DNA of 64,000 nucleotides from Armatimonadota bacterium (lineage in GTDB: Bacteria; Armatimonadota; JADLDR01): positions 1 to 64,000 of the forward strand of contig JADLDR010000131.1 of assembly GCA_020846535.1 (NCBI GenBank), in the 5' to 3' direction. The position numbers were made by a program, and so were the translations under genes. Positions 50,481 to 59,102 of the stretch are shown piece after piece. The notes under the pieces are model-generated. The model was not told the origin of the DNA, did no database searches, and saw only the letters and a program-made list of their open reading frames with translations. Positions within the stretch are counted from its first letter, which is position 1. Each line of letters starts with the position of its first letter.

Positions 50481-51272
50481 ATGCCCCCTGTCTCGCAAAT
50501 AACCATCAACACCGCGGTTCTCCCGGTCGCCGGGCTGGGAACCCGGCTCCTGCCTCTCTCCGCCGCCGTCCCCAAAGAGATGCTCCCTGTGGGCCGCCTG
50601 CCCGCCATCCACCGCATCGTCGAAGAGCTTCTCGCCTGGAACATCGACCGCCAACTGCTCGTCGTCCGGAAGGGCAAGATTTCCATTGCCGACTACCTGG
50701 AGGAATCGCCGGAGTTTAAAGGCCGGGGGCGTTTTGCCTATGTATTCCAGCATGATCTGCGCGGGCTGGGCCACGCGGTTCTCCAGGCCGAAGGGTGGGT
50801 GGGCGACGGCCCCTTCCTGGTGGCCCTGGGGGATGCCGTGATGAACTCCCATGCCCTGCTGGGCCGGATGCTGGCCGCTTTCCGGGAGGAAACGGTTTCG
50901 GCAGTGGTTGCCTTTGAAGAGGTTTCCCGCGATAATGTCTTCCGCTACGGCATCGCCGATCCCAGGGGTAACGGGGATGTGTTCGAGCTTGCGGGCGTGG
51001 TGGAAAAGCCTTCCCCCGAAAGCGCCCCCAGCAATCTTGCCATCTCCGCCCGCTACCTTCTGACCCCCGCAATTTTCGAGGAACTGTCCGCCGCCTCCCC
51101 CGGCCACGGCGGGGAGATCCAGCTGACGGACGCCATCCATCGGCTGATCCAAAAAGGACGCAGGGCGCTGGGCGTGAGGCTTCTCCCCGACGAGCGCCGC
51201 TACGATATCGGCAGCTTCGAGAGCTTTCGAAAAGCGTTCGACGATTTCGCAGAGCGAGAGGGGCAATCATGA
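50481..51272 (+). CDS. galU: UTP-glucose-1-phosphate uridylyltransferase GalU
   Basis: This 263-residue enzyme makes UDP-glucose. Motifs are VLPVAGLGTRLLPLSAAVPKEMLPVG (nucleotide binding), GLGHAVLQAE, LGDAVM, GVVEKPSPESAPSN and GHGGEIQLTDAI, all typical of bacterial GalU. Length is slightly short but complete. The stop overlaps the next ATG by four bases (51269-51272), placing it first in a four-gene nucleotide-sugar operon. UDP-glucose feeds the UDP-sugar decarboxylase-type enzyme that follows and surface polysaccharide synthesis. Confidence 0.93.
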   Translation: MPPVSQITINTAVLPVAGLGTRLLPLSAAVPKEMLPVGRLPAIHRIVEELLAWNIDRQLLVVRKGKISIADYLEESPEFKGRGRFAYVFQHDLRGLGHAVLQAEGWVGDGPFLVALGDAVMNSHALLGRMLAAFREETVSAVVAFEEVSRDNVFRYGIADPRGNGDVFELAGVVEKPSPESAPSNLAISARYLLTPAIFEELSAASPGHGGEIQLTDAIHRLIQKGRRALGVRLLPDERRYDIGSFESFRKAFDDFAEREGQS

Positions 51273-52219
51273 ACATACTGCTTACAGGAGGCTGTGGGTT
51301 CATCGGCTCTCACCTGGCCGAAAGGCTCCTTGCCGAAGGGCATGCGGTCACCTGCATCGATAACTTCCTCACCGGTAGCCGGGCCAATGCGGAAATTCTG
51401 GGCCGCTTCCCGGCTTTCCGCCTCATCGAGCAGGATGTCTGCGAGCCGCTCCGGGAACGGGTGGATTGCGACTGGATATTCCACCTCGCCAGCCCGGCCA
51501 GCCCGGTACACTACCGGAGGTTTGCGGTCGAAACCCTGCTAACCAACTCGCAAGGGACGTACCGGATGCTGGAGACCGCACGGCAGCAAAGGGCGCGATT
51601 CCTGGTGGCCTCCACCTCCGAAAGCTACGGAGACCCCGACATCCACCCGCAGCGCGAGGACTACTGGGGCCATGTGAACCCGGTCGGGGAGCGGAGCTGC
51701 TACGACGAATCGAAGCGTTTTTCGGAGGCCATCACCATGGAATACTGGCGCACCCACGGCACGGATGTGCGGGTGATGCGCTTTTTCAACACCTACGGCC
51801 CCCGGATGCAGCGGGACGATGGCCGGATCGTCCCCAATATGATCGGCCAGGCCCTGTTGGGGAAGCCACTCACCGTCTACGGGGACGGGATGCAGACCCG
51901 CTCTTTTTGCTATGTCTCCGACTTGGTGGACGGCATCATCCGGGCCATGTGGTGCGAGGAGGCGAAGGCCGAGGTCATCAACCTGGGAAACCCCGATGAG
52001 TTCACCGTGATGGAGTTTGTCGAAACATTGAAGCGCCTGCTCGAAAAGCCTCTGGAGGTAATCTATAAGCCTCTTCCCTCAGACGATCCCCGGCGGAGGA
52101 AGCCCGATATCGGGAAGGCGCGCAGGCTCCTGGGGTGGGAGCCGACCATCAAGCTGGAGGAAGGATTGCACAGAACGATGAAGTGGTTCGAAGAGACGAT
52201 GGGGGAGGCGGCTTCTTGA
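51269..52219 (+). CDS. UDP-glucuronate decarboxylase-like NAD-dependent epimerase/dehydratase
   Basis: This 316-residue extended SDR has GGCGFIGSHLAERL, IDNFLTGSRAN, the UXS-type signature HLASPASPVHYRRFAVETL, catalytic Tyr/Lys in ERSCYDESKRFSEA and RFFNTYGPRM. The signature points to UDP-xylose synthase, which converts UDP-glucuronate to UDP-xylose; dTDP-glucose dehydratase is less likely. No UDP-glucose dehydrogenase is in the window. It is coupled by overlap to galU and to the following DegT gene. Confidence 0.87.
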   Translation: MNILLTGGCGFIGSHLAERLLAEGHAVTCIDNFLTGSRANAEILGRFPAFRLIEQDVCEPLRERVDCDWIFHLASPASPVHYRRFAVETLLTNSQGTYRMLETARQQRARFLVASTSESYGDPDIHPQREDYWGHVNPVGERSCYDESKRFSEAITMEYWRTHGTDVRVMRFFNTYGPRMQRDDGRIVPNMIGQALLGKPLTVYGDGMQTRSFCYVSDLVDGIIRAMWCEEAKAEVINLGNPDEFTVMEFVETLKRLLEKPLEVIYKPLPSDDPRRRKPDIGKARRLLGWEPTIKLEEGLHRTMKWFEETMGEAAS

Positions 52220-53331
52220 ACGTTCCGATGGCAGACCTGCGGGCGCAGCACCGCCGGATCCGCGCCGAGATCGATGCGGCTATCGGCGAGGTGCTGGACA
52301 AGGGGAGCTATATCCTGGGGGAGAATGTTTCCCTGCTGGAAAAGGAGATCGCGGCCTATACGGGCGTCCGCCACGGCCTGGGGGTGGCCTCCGGAACCGA
52401 TGCGCTCCTCCTGGCGATGGCGGCCCTGGATATCGGGGAGGGCGATGAGGTCGTCACCACTGCCTTCACCTTTGTCGCCACCATCGAGATGATCACCGCG
52501 CTCCGGGCCGTTCCGGTCTTCGCCGATATCGACCCGGTCACCTTCAACCTCGACCCGTCTTCCCTGGCGGCGAAGATCACCCCTCGCACGAAGGCTATTA
52601 TCCCCGTCCACCTCTACGGCCAGGTGGCCGATATGAAGGCGGTCGGAGAGACCGCCCGCAAACACAGCCTTTTTATCATCGAGGATGCGGCTCAGGCCAT
52701 CGGAGCTTCCCTGAACGGCAGGCGGGCCGGGGCGTTCGGCCATGCGGCGGCCCTGAGCTTCTACCCCACCAAAAATCTGGGAGGCTGTGGGGACGGCGGC
52801 ATGGTGCTGACCGATGACGAATATATCGCCGAAAGGGTGCGCCTCCTCCGCTTCCACGGGAGCGGGGGAACCTACCTCTACCGATATCGGGGATTCAACA
52901 GCCGTCTGGACGAGATGCAGGCCGCTATCCTCCGGGTCAAGATGCGCTACCTCGACCTCTGGAACGAGCGGCGGAGGGCCAATGCCGCGCTCTACCGGGA
53001 CCTGCTTGCCGATATCGATCCTGCCATCCTGTCTCTTCCGGCGGAAGCCCCCGGGGGCCAGCACATCTATCACCAGTTCACCCTGCGCTGCGCCCGGCGC
53101 GACGACCTGAAGGCTTACCTGCAATCGCAGGGGTCGGGGTCGGCGGTCTTCTACCCGCTGCCGCTCCACCTACAGGACGCTTACCGCTACCTGGGCTGCC
53201 GCGAGGGCGACTTTCCGGAAAGCGAGCGGGCCGCAAGGGAGGTGCTTTCCATCCCGGTCTATCCGGAGATGGAGCGCTCGCAGGTAGAGGCGGTGGCGCA
53301 GGCGATCCGCCGTTTCGCGAAAGGAGAATAA
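52216..53331 (+). CDS. DegT/DnrJ/EryC1 family PLP-dependent sugar aminotransferase
   Basis: This protein has 371 residues if it begins at the TTG at 52216, whose TTGA overlaps the preceding stop; the N-terminus NVPMADLRAQ then matches the family's usual NVPFxDL start, and GGGGAGG lies 7 nt upstream. The PLP-binding region reads EDAAQAIGASLNGRRAGAFGHAAALSFYPTKNLGGCGDGG, with the lysine in YPTKN. It transfers an amino group to a keto-sugar nucleotide (C3 or C4). Its position indicates amino-sugar synthesis for a cell-surface glycan. Confidence 0.92.
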   Translation: MNVPMADLRAQHRRIRAEIDAAIGEVLDKGSYILGENVSLLEKEIAAYTGVRHGLGVASGTDALLLAMAALDIGEGDEVVTTAFTFVATIEMITALRAVPVFADIDPVTFNLDPSSLAAKITPRTKAIIPVHLYGQVADMKAVGETARKHSLFIIEDAAQAIGASLNGRRAGAFGHAAALSFYPTKNLGGCGDGGMVLTDDEYIAERVRLLRFHGSGGTYLYRYRGFNSRLDEMQAAILRVKMRYLDLWNERRRANAALYRDLLADIDPAILSLPAEAPGGQHIYHQFTLRCARRDDLKAYLQSQGSGSAVFYPLPLHLQDAYRYLGCREGDFPESERAAREVLSIPVYPEMERSQVEAVAQAIRRFAKGE

Positions 53332-53338
53332 GCGACGC

Positions 53339-54382
53339 ATGAGGGCTATGGTTCTAGCTGCAGGGGTCGGCTCCCGGCTCGACCCGCTCACCCGCAGTGT
53401 CCCCAAGCCGATGGTGCCGGTGGTCAACAAGCCGGTGCTGGCCTATATCCTGGAGCTGCTGCACAAACACGGCTTCCGGGAGATCGTGATCAACCTTTAC
53501 TACCTGGGCGACCAGATCGAGGAGTATTTCGGGGACGGCTCGGGCCTGGGGCTGAAGATTACCTATATGAAGGAGGAGAAGCTCTACGGCACGGCGGGGA
53601 GCGTCAAGCGGGCGCAGGAGTTCTTCGACGATACCTTCATGGTGGTCGGGGGCGACGATCTGACCGACCTGGACATCTCGCGGATGCTCAAATACCACAA
53701 GGACAAGCGGTCCCTGGCGACCATCGCCCTCTCTCTGGTGGACGACCCGGCCCAGTACGGCATCGCCCTCCTGAACGAGCGCGGGCGGATCAACCGGTTT
53801 CTGGAAAAGCCGCGTGGTGAAGCCATCTTCAGCAATGCGGCCAATACGGGGGTCTATATCTTCGAGCCGGAGGTCTTCGACCTCATCCCGGCAGGTCAGT
53901 TCTACGATTTCGGGCGCGACCTCTTTCCCCTCCTCCTTTCCCTCCGGAAGCCCTTCTACGGCTGGCTGACCTCCAGCTACTGGCGCGATATCGGGAGCCT
54001 GGACGAATACCGGCAGGCCCACTACGATTCCCTCCAGGGCCGGGTCGCCATGAAGATGCCCCTCCCGGAGGTGCGCCGCTTCGTCTGGATGGGGGAGAAT
54101 GTGGAGATCGACCCCACCGCGGAGGTGGGTTATCCGGTGGTGATCGGGCACAACTGCCACATCGAGGCCGGGGCGAAGGTGCTGGAGGACAGTATCCTGG
54201 GGGACAACTGCATCGTGGAGAACAACGCCGTCGTCAGCCGCAGCATCCTGTGGGAAGGGGCCCGGGTCATGCGGAACACTATGATCGAGGGCTGCGTGGT
54301 CGGAACCGGCTGCCAGGTCAAAACCAATGCCGCCGTCTTCAACGGGGTCATCATCGACCCGGCTCGAAATGTGGGCGGATAG
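53339..54382 (+). CDS. NDP-sugar pyrophosphorylase with left-handed beta-helix (mannose-1-P guanylyltransferase-like)
   Basis: This 347-residue protein has the nucleotidyl loop MVLAAGVGSRLDPLTRSVPKPMVPV, YGTAGSVKRA, the metal site VVGGDDLTDLD, FLEKP and NTGVYIFEPEVF, then hexapeptide repeats (IDPTAEVGYPVVIGHNCHIEAGAKVLEDSILGDNC). It activates a sugar-1-phosphate, probably with GTP or another NTP; the substrate sugar cannot be set by sequence. It ends the galU operon, seven bases after the aminotransferase stop codon. Confidence 0.9.
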   Translation: MRAMVLAAGVGSRLDPLTRSVPKPMVPVVNKPVLAYILELLHKHGFREIVINLYYLGDQIEEYFGDGSGLGLKITYMKEEKLYGTAGSVKRAQEFFDDTFMVVGGDDLTDLDISRMLKYHKDKRSLATIALSLVDDPAQYGIALLNERGRINRFLEKPRGEAIFSNAANTGVYIFEPEVFDLIPAGQFYDFGRDLFPLLLSLRKPFYGWLTSSYWRDIGSLDEYRQAHYDSLQGRVAMKMPLPEVRRFVWMGENVEIDPTAEVGYPVVIGHNCHIEAGAKVLEDSILGDNCIVENNAVVSRSILWEGARVMRNTMIEGCVVGTGCQVKTNAAVFNGVIIDPARNVGG

Positions 54383-54712
54383 CGGCTGAAGGGGCGGGCG
54401 TGAAGAACCCATATGCAAACTGAGAAACAGATGGTGTGAAAAGCCAACCTCCGCGCCAGCCAGATCCAATGGAAGCAACCTCGCTCATGGGGAAACCCGG
54501 GGCGAGGTCGCTTCGTTGTATGTGAGATTCCGAGTTTTACTTCGTCTGAAAACCGATCCTGTGTTCGGTCGGGTTGCTCCCTGCCGCTCTTGCATTGCGC
54601 CGCAATAGAACCCCCTGTCATTTTCATCACCCCATTCCCGCACGAAGGAATTCTCCCCTCTCTCCCGAAGAAAGCATCCGAACGGCAGGAAACCACGACA
54701 GGAGGAGATATT
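54383..54712. other. 330-bp intergenic region with one hairpin
   Basis: No gene is seen. ACCTCGC (54478-54484) and GCGAGGT (54502-54508) form a stem around ATGGGGAAACCCGG; the following CGCTTCGTTG is only weakly T-rich, so it may be a weak terminator of the sugar operon. Nothing else stands out before the ribosome site at 54700. Confidence 0.45.
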
Positions 54713-55780
54713 ATGAACTCACGCGAGCGGTTTCTGGCGACAGCCTGCTATGCCTCGCGAGACCGTCTCTTTCACTGGGAGATGGGGCCTTATGAGGAAA
54801 CCCTCAAGCGGTGGCGGGCCGAGGGCCTGCCCGACGATTCCGGATGGTACTGCTACGGGGGCTACGACCGCTTCGAGGTGGCCCCGGTGCATATGGGTCT
54901 CTGCCCCGGCTTCGAATACGAATCCCTGGGCATCGAAGGGGAATACGAGATCTACCGCGACGGAGACGGGGTGATCAAAAAGAATCTCAAGGACGTGCCG
55001 CCTCCTGCCATGCCACAGTATTTGAAATATCCCCTCCAAGGCCGCGAGCAGTGGCCCGATTTCAGGCGGCGGCTCGATCCCGACAGCCCGGCCCGCTTCC
55101 CCGCCCACTGGGAGAGCGTCAAAAAGCAGTACCGGGATCGCGACTTTCCCCTCGGTGTCAACTGCGGCAGCCTCTACGGGTGGCTGAGGAACTGGATGGG
55201 CGTGGAGGATATCAGCCTGACCGTCTACGATGACCCCGCCTTTCTGGAGGCGGCGGCGGGCGAAATGACCGACTGCATCCTGGTCGTCCTGGAGCGGGCG
55301 CTGGAGGGGATGGACTACGATTTCGCCCTCTTCTGGGAGGATATGGCCTACAAGACAGCCTCCCTCATCAGCCCCGCGCACTACCGCAAGCTCTTTCTAC
55401 CCCACTACCGCCGCCTCACCGAGCGCCTCCATCGGGCCGGCATCGATATCCTGATGCTGGACAGCGACGGCAATGTGGAGGAACTTCTCCCCTGCTGGCT
55501 CGATATCGGGATCAATTTCATCTATCCCTTCGAGGTGGCCGCGGGCATGGATGTGACCCTTCTCCGTAAAAAATTCGGCAAGGAACTCCGCATGGGGGGC
55601 GGCATGGACAAGCGCATTCTGGCAGGAGACCGGGCGGGCATCAAGAAGATGGTGGAAGAGAAAATCCCCCTGATGCAGGAAGGCGGCTACATCCCGGGCT
55701 GCGATCACGCCATGCCCCAGGACATTCCGTGGGGAAATTACCTTTACTACAGGGAACTGCTGAGGGACGTAAAGCCATAA
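54713..55780 (+). CDS. Uroporphyrinogen decarboxylase-like protein (URO-D/MtaA fold)
   Basis: This 355-residue protein has the URO-D superfamily TIM-barrel layout: MNSRERFLATACYA, GVNCGSLYGWLRNWMG, FALFWEDMAYKTASLISPAHYRKLFLPHYRRL, DSDGNVEELLPCWLDIGINFIYPFEVAAGMD and a C-terminal RMGGGMDKR...GGYIPGCDHAMPQD. The N-terminal arginines of true HemE are absent, so it belongs to the large group of corrinoid methyltransferase-like or sugar-associated members common in anaerobic or plant-polysaccharide degrading bacteria. GGAGGAG lies 7 nt before the ATG. No partner gene identifies the substrate. Confidence 0.85.
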   Translation: MNSRERFLATACYASRDRLFHWEMGPYEETLKRWRAEGLPDDSGWYCYGGYDRFEVAPVHMGLCPGFEYESLGIEGEYEIYRDGDGVIKKNLKDVPPPAMPQYLKYPLQGREQWPDFRRRLDPDSPARFPAHWESVKKQYRDRDFPLGVNCGSLYGWLRNWMGVEDISLTVYDDPAFLEAAAGEMTDCILVVLERALEGMDYDFALFWEDMAYKTASLISPAHYRKLFLPHYRRLTERLHRAGIDILMLDSDGNVEELLPCWLDIGINFIYPFEVAAGMDVTLLRKKFGKELRMGGGMDKRILAGDRAGIKKMVEEKIPLMQEGGYIPGCDHAMPQDIPWGNYLYYRELLRDVKP

Positions 55781-55784
55781 CGTA

Positions 55785-56073
55785 GGGGCACGGCATACCG
55801 TGCCCCATAGCGATCCAGATAAGGGGAAAGATCCTCCGCTCCTGGGGGAGAGGTGACCGCTCTCCCCTGGCGTGGGTGACCGCTCTCCCCTGGCCCCTCT
55901 CCCCGAAACGGGGAGAAGGGGATAGATCGTGCGGTCATTGACGGCCTCATCCACTCCCCCTGCCCGTTTCGGGAAGGGGGCGGAGGGGTTAGGTAACCGT
56001 CTATCAAAGGCCCGCACCCCGCGGGACAGTCACCCTGATCTGGATCGCTATGTGGCACGGCATACCGTGCCCC
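55785..56073. mobile_element. Family B element, copy 3 (opposite orientation), with 22-bp direct repeats
   Basis: The core is 55807-56051, beginning ATAGCGATCCAGAT and ending ATCTGGATCGCTAT. A 22-bp sequence flanks it at 55785-55806 and 56052-56073 with one mismatch; this sequence differs from the flanks of copies 1 and 2. Interior palindromes are in reverse order. It fills the gap before the PhyH gene. Confidence 0.82.
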
Positions 56074-56115
56074 GCCTACAACATCGGTATATCACAGAAA
56101 AGAGAGGAGGCGATT

Positions 56116-56967
56116 ATGATCCCCGCAAAAGATACCTTACGCTATCGGCATCTGGTGGATTCCGGTTATTGCGTTTTCGAGAATGTGCTGGATAGAGAAA
56201 TGCTGGACGGATTGTCCGAGGCGACGGAGCATCTGCTGGCGATGCAGTCGCCGGAAGAGATGGAGCGATACCGCTACCAGGGAAGCAACATCCAGCTTTC
56301 CTATCAGCATCCGGTCTTTGCCCGCCTTTTCGCCTGGCCGGAGGCGTTGGAATCGCTGAAGGCGCTCGGTTTCGATGAGCCGAAGTGGTGGAGCGCGTTT
56401 CTTCTGAGCAAGCCGCCCCACGCCCCGCCGCTTTACTGGCATCAGGACTGGTGGGCTTGGGATGACCCCTGCTCCGCCGGCGAGATTCCGCCCCAGGTCT
56501 TCCTGATGTACTACCTGACCGACACCTCGCCGGAGAACGGCTGCCTCCGGGTTATCCCCGGCACGCACCGGAAGCGCATCCCGCTTCATGACGAACTCCC
56601 GGCGGCCCACACCGAGGAGACTTACCGGGCCAATGCCGATTCACCGCTGTTTGCACGCCATCCTGACGAAGTAGATCTCGCCGCCAAAGCCGGGGATCTG
56701 GTCATTGGAGATGCCCGCCTCCTTCATGCCGCCCACGCCAATCAGACTGACCGGCGCAGGTCGTGTCTGACCCTCTGGTATTTCCCGGATTATGAGGGCC
56801 TTTCCGATGCCATAAAAGCCTTCGTCTCACGCAAGAAACCCCTGGCCCCGCCGGACTGGTGGGAAGGCAGTGCCGGACGTATTGTAGAGCCTCTTATCCC
56901 TTATTACTCCGGGAGCGAGGCCCCTGCGGTTTTTAACCGCAATCCGGGCCAATGTCTGAAGAGGTAG
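56116..56967 (+). CDS. Phytanoyl-CoA dioxygenase (PhyH) family protein
   Basis: This 283-residue non-haem Fe(II)/2-oxoglutarate-dependent oxygenase has the iron facial triad in YWHQDWWAWD (His and Asp) and DARLLHAAHAN (distal His), with the 2-oxoglutarate arginine in TDRRRSCLTLWY. It hydroxylates an unknown substrate and needs O2, so the organism probably sees some oxygen despite its hydrogenase. GAGAGGAGG lies 5 nt before the ATG at 56116. No operon partner. Confidence 0.87.
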   Translation: MIPAKDTLRYRHLVDSGYCVFENVLDREMLDGLSEATEHLLAMQSPEEMERYRYQGSNIQLSYQHPVFARLFAWPEALESLKALGFDEPKWWSAFLLSKPPHAPPLYWHQDWWAWDDPCSAGEIPPQVFLMYYLTDTSPENGCLRVIPGTHRKRIPLHDELPAAHTEETYRANADSPLFARHPDEVDLAAKAGDLVIGDARLLHAAHANQTDRRRSCLTLWYFPDYEGLSDAIKAFVSRKKPLAPPDWWEGSAGRIVEPLIPYYSGSEAPAVFNRNPGQCLKR

Positions 56968-57190
56968 CGCGGAAAGTATATTCAGGGCTTTTGCTTGATG
57001 TATTAATATATTCTTAAGGGTGATGTTGAGGGGCGACCCAGCGGTTCGCCCTTGAATGATTTTCCGGCCTGCCCGAGTGGAACCCTCTTCTCCTTTTTGG
57101 CATCCAAGATATAGAAAGCGATCTCGATACCACCCGGAACATGTGATGATGCCGGGAGCCATATCAGGCGGGAAGGGGTGCGTTTCCTTG

Positions 57191-57262
57191 ATGGGGGAGG
57201 ATGGCCCGCTGGTTGACAGGTTCCTCCGGGGAGAGGAAGCGGCTTTCGACGTTAATTTGATA
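57191..57262 (+). pseudogene. Possible remnant of an ECF sigma factor start
   Basis: An in-frame stretch reads MGEDGPLVDRFLRGEEAAFD, the typical N-terminus of ECF sigma factors, but similarity stops within a few codons. It lies in a 373-bp gap (56968-57340) that otherwise holds no gene. Its brevity makes this tentative. Confidence 0.3.
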
Positions 57263-57340
57263 TCACAAGCCACAGACGAAGCCCTCCGGCTCCGTCCTTT
57301 TCACAACCATTCGATTCCTTCCATGCAAGGCTGGATGCCG

Positions 57341-57934
57341 TCATACCAATCCCAGCGTTTTCAACGCCTCCATCAAAGGCGGCAGCGGCTCCTGGTAAAG
57401 CCATTCAACCGGGAAGGAGAATCCCTTCAAGGCTTCGCTGTGATACCAGCCCGCTTCGTCCGGCAGGCGAGGGGCATACCGCCCCTTGTACAGCGCGTAA
57501 AACTCTGCCTGCTTTGTCTCCGGATCGATCAACCAATATTCGCGAACGCCCTCGGCCCGGTATTCCGCGAACTTCTCCTTCCGGTCGCGCTCGGCGCTCT
57601 CGGGGAAAACGATCTCCACTACCAGGTCGGCCGGCCCATCGATATAGGTAGGGGTAATGCGATCCAGGCGTTCGCTGGCGACGAATAAAATGTCGGGCTC
57701 GCGCCCCCGCCTGACCTTGCTCAGGCGCATCTGCATCGGGGCGTCCAGCACTTCTCCCAGTTGATCGCGCTCCACATAAAAGCTGAACAGATTCACCAGG
57801 AACCGCTTGATCCGCTGATGTCTCGTATTCACTGGACTCAAAAAGATCACCTCTCCGCCCACCCACTCGGCGTGAGCGCCATCAGGAACTGAAGCCAGGA
57901 ATTCTTCGTAAGTGATGTATTTAACTGCTACCAT
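57341..57934 (-). CDS. Uma2-family (DUF820) putative restriction endonuclease-like protein
   Basis: This 197-residue protein matches the Uma2 family: YEEFLASVPDGAHAEWVGGEVI, REPDILFVA and DLVVEIVFPESAERDRKEKFAEYRAEGVREYWLIDPE, giving a PD-(D/E)xK nuclease-like core (Asp in EPDILF, Glu in VVEIV, Lys in EKFAEY). Function is unproven; members are abundant in cyanobacteria, Chloroflexi and Armatimonadota. It has its own consensus promoter and a GGAG site. It is not paired with an obvious methylase or antitoxin. Confidence 0.88.
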   Translation of the reverse strand: MVAVKYITYEEFLASVPDGAHAEWVGGEVIFLSPVNTRHQRIKRFLVNLFSFYVERDQLGEVLDAPMQMRLSKVRRGREPDILFVASERLDRITPTYIDGPADLVVEIVFPESAERDRKEKFAEYRAEGVREYWLIDPETKQAEFYALYKGRYAPRLPDEAGWYHSEALKGFSFPVEWLYQEPLPPLMEALKTLGLV

Positions 57935-57965
57935 AGGCTGTACTCCTTCATGAACTCTTGAGAAT

Positions 57966-57994
57966 ATTATACCAATAAATTAAGAGCCTGTCAA
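57966..57994 (-). promoter_or_regulatory. Sigma-70 promoter of the Uma2 gene
   Basis: Minus-strand TTGACA (57989-57994) and TATAAT (57966-57971) with a 17-nt spacer, 31 bp from the start codon. Confidence 0.85.
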
Positions 57995-58056
57995 GCCGGA
58001 GAGTGTGAAGAGGTAAATCCTGACGATGGCAAACAGCCCTATCCATGCAGTCTGGG

Positions 58057-58125
58057 ATGAGCGTTAGCGACGAAGCAATCCCACTTCTCAGACGAGATTG
58101 CTTTGCTTCGCTCTCGTTGTACAGG
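58057..58125. repeat. Family C repeat, degenerate copy
   Basis: CGTTAGCGACGAAGCAATCCC and GATTGCTTTGCTTCGCTCTCG resemble the arms of the element at 13764-13894 in a rearranged form. Confidence 0.5.
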
Positions 58126-58165
58126 CCCTGACCTAAAGCCGGAAAGCGATCACATCAAGTTCCTT

Positions 58166-58242
58166 GGCTGCATGATCTCCGCAATCCCGCCATCGATTGC
58201 CAGGGCGTTGCCGGTCATAAAGGCGGCGTCGTCGGAGGCCAG
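58166..58242 (-). pseudogene. Duplicated 3' end of the SDR gene (25 codons)
   Basis: This 77-bp stretch matches 59101-59177 with three differences and in the same orientation. It encodes the SDR C-terminus (FMTGNALAIDGGIAEIM) but has no gene upstream; instead the nucleotidyltransferase pair is inserted between the two copies. The upstream sequence diverges immediately at 58243. Confidence 0.85.
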
Positions 58243-58252
58243 AGGGTAGATA

Positions 58253-58831
58253 TTAGATAGCAGCGCAACCGGCGATATCATCCCAAAGCTCCGGCATTTC
58301 AAGGGCCTCGGCGAATTGCCTGACCCAATACTCGATCCGTCTGCGATCCAGATCAGGATAATTTTCGATAATCCCCTGTATATCCAGCAGGTCTTTGGAA
58401 CGATGCGCTACTGCTTTAAGAATGATAAGATCCTCAGGTGTGGGGAGACGAAGCGGTATCGGATCAGTCCTGTGGAGAATGCTGCGATCCACTACCTCTT
58501 CTTCAAACGGCAATATACCCAGAGAGATATCGATGTTTATCCCACTTGCCGAGTGACGCAGCAATAAAACTCGGTGCTGGCGGGCAAAATCCTCGGCCTC
58601 TTTGATTCGTGGCGACATCCCTTCCTGTGAGGCAATTTCAATCAAATCATGTATTTGCTCTATGGGGACAAGGAAAAGAGCATCTAAATCAGCCGTCAGG
58701 CGGGGCTTCCCCATCAAGCTGGCGGCTATGCCTCCGATAAGAACTCCCCGGTCGCCACAACGTGACAACAGCCGGTCCAAAGCGATAAGCGGTTGCAAGA
58801 AATGTAAAATAATATCATCCGGTTCGCTCAT
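58253..58831 (-). CDS. Nucleotidyltransferase-fold protein (AbiEii/DUF6036-like)
   Basis: This 192-residue protein has the minimal nucleotidyltransferase signature VLIGGIAASLMGKPRLTADLDALFLVP (about 29-54; GG, then TxDxD) and LPTPEDLIILKAVAHRSKDLLDI, as in AbiEii-type toxins and related transferases. Such proteins add nucleotides to RNA or protein targets. It overlaps the small gene at 58815-59039 by 17 bp, with GAGGG 6 nt before its ATG, as in two-gene toxin-antitoxin modules. Activity on any particular target is unknown. Confidence 0.75.
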   Translation of the reverse strand: MSEPDDIILHFLQPLIALDRLLSRCGDRGVLIGGIAASLMGKPRLTADLDALFLVPIEQIHDLIEIASQEGMSPRIKEAEDFARQHRVLLLRHSASGINIDISLGILPFEEEVVDRSILHRTDPIPLRLPTPEDLIILKAVAHRSKDLLDIQGIIENYPDLDRRRIEYWVRQFAEALEMPELWDDIAGCAAI

Positions 58832-59039
58832 GGCTGGCCCTCAATTTATCCCATCTATGCAGGATAATTTCCTGGTCTTCCTCCGGGCGATCCGGCATCA
58901 AGCCCAGAGCAGTCGCCAGACTGTAAAGCCTGTTGACCTGCTGCCAGCGCCATTCGATAGAAGCCTCCCTTATCTCCCGCCTCTCGATCTCCTCGACGGC
59001 AGTCCAACGATCCCGATAAGCTTTGAGTGTTTCGTCCAT
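58815..59039 (-). CDS. Small helical partner of the nucleotidyltransferase (possible antitoxin)
   Basis: This 74-residue protein is almost wholly helical and charged (YRDRWTAVEEIERREIREA, EWRWQQVNRLYSLATALGL). No DNA-binding motif is obvious. It precedes and overlaps the nucleotidyltransferase gene and has its own consensus promoter, making it a candidate antitoxin or cofactor. The family name is not known to me. Confidence 0.65.
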   Translation of the reverse strand: MDETLKAYRDRWTAVEEIERREIREASIEWRWQQVNRLYSLATALGLMPDRPEEDQEIILHRWDKLRASHERTG

Positions 59040-59065
59040 GTTCCGATGCTTTACCCTCCGGGTAT

Positions 59066-59094
59066 ATTATACCTATAACGTTCATCCCTGTCAA
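59066..59094 (-). promoter_or_regulatory. Consensus promoter of the nucleotidyltransferase pair
   Basis: Minus-strand TTGACA (59089-59094) and TATAAT (59066-59071), 17-nt spacer, squeezed between the SDR stop codon (59103) and the small gene start (59039). Confidence 0.88.
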
Positions 59095-59102
59095 GCCGAG
59101 GG

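Noticed and set aside
57056-57688. 210-codon plus-strand frame spanning the gap and the Uma2 gene
   Set aside because: Mostly antisense to Uma2; only about 20 residues near 57191 resemble a sigma factor start.
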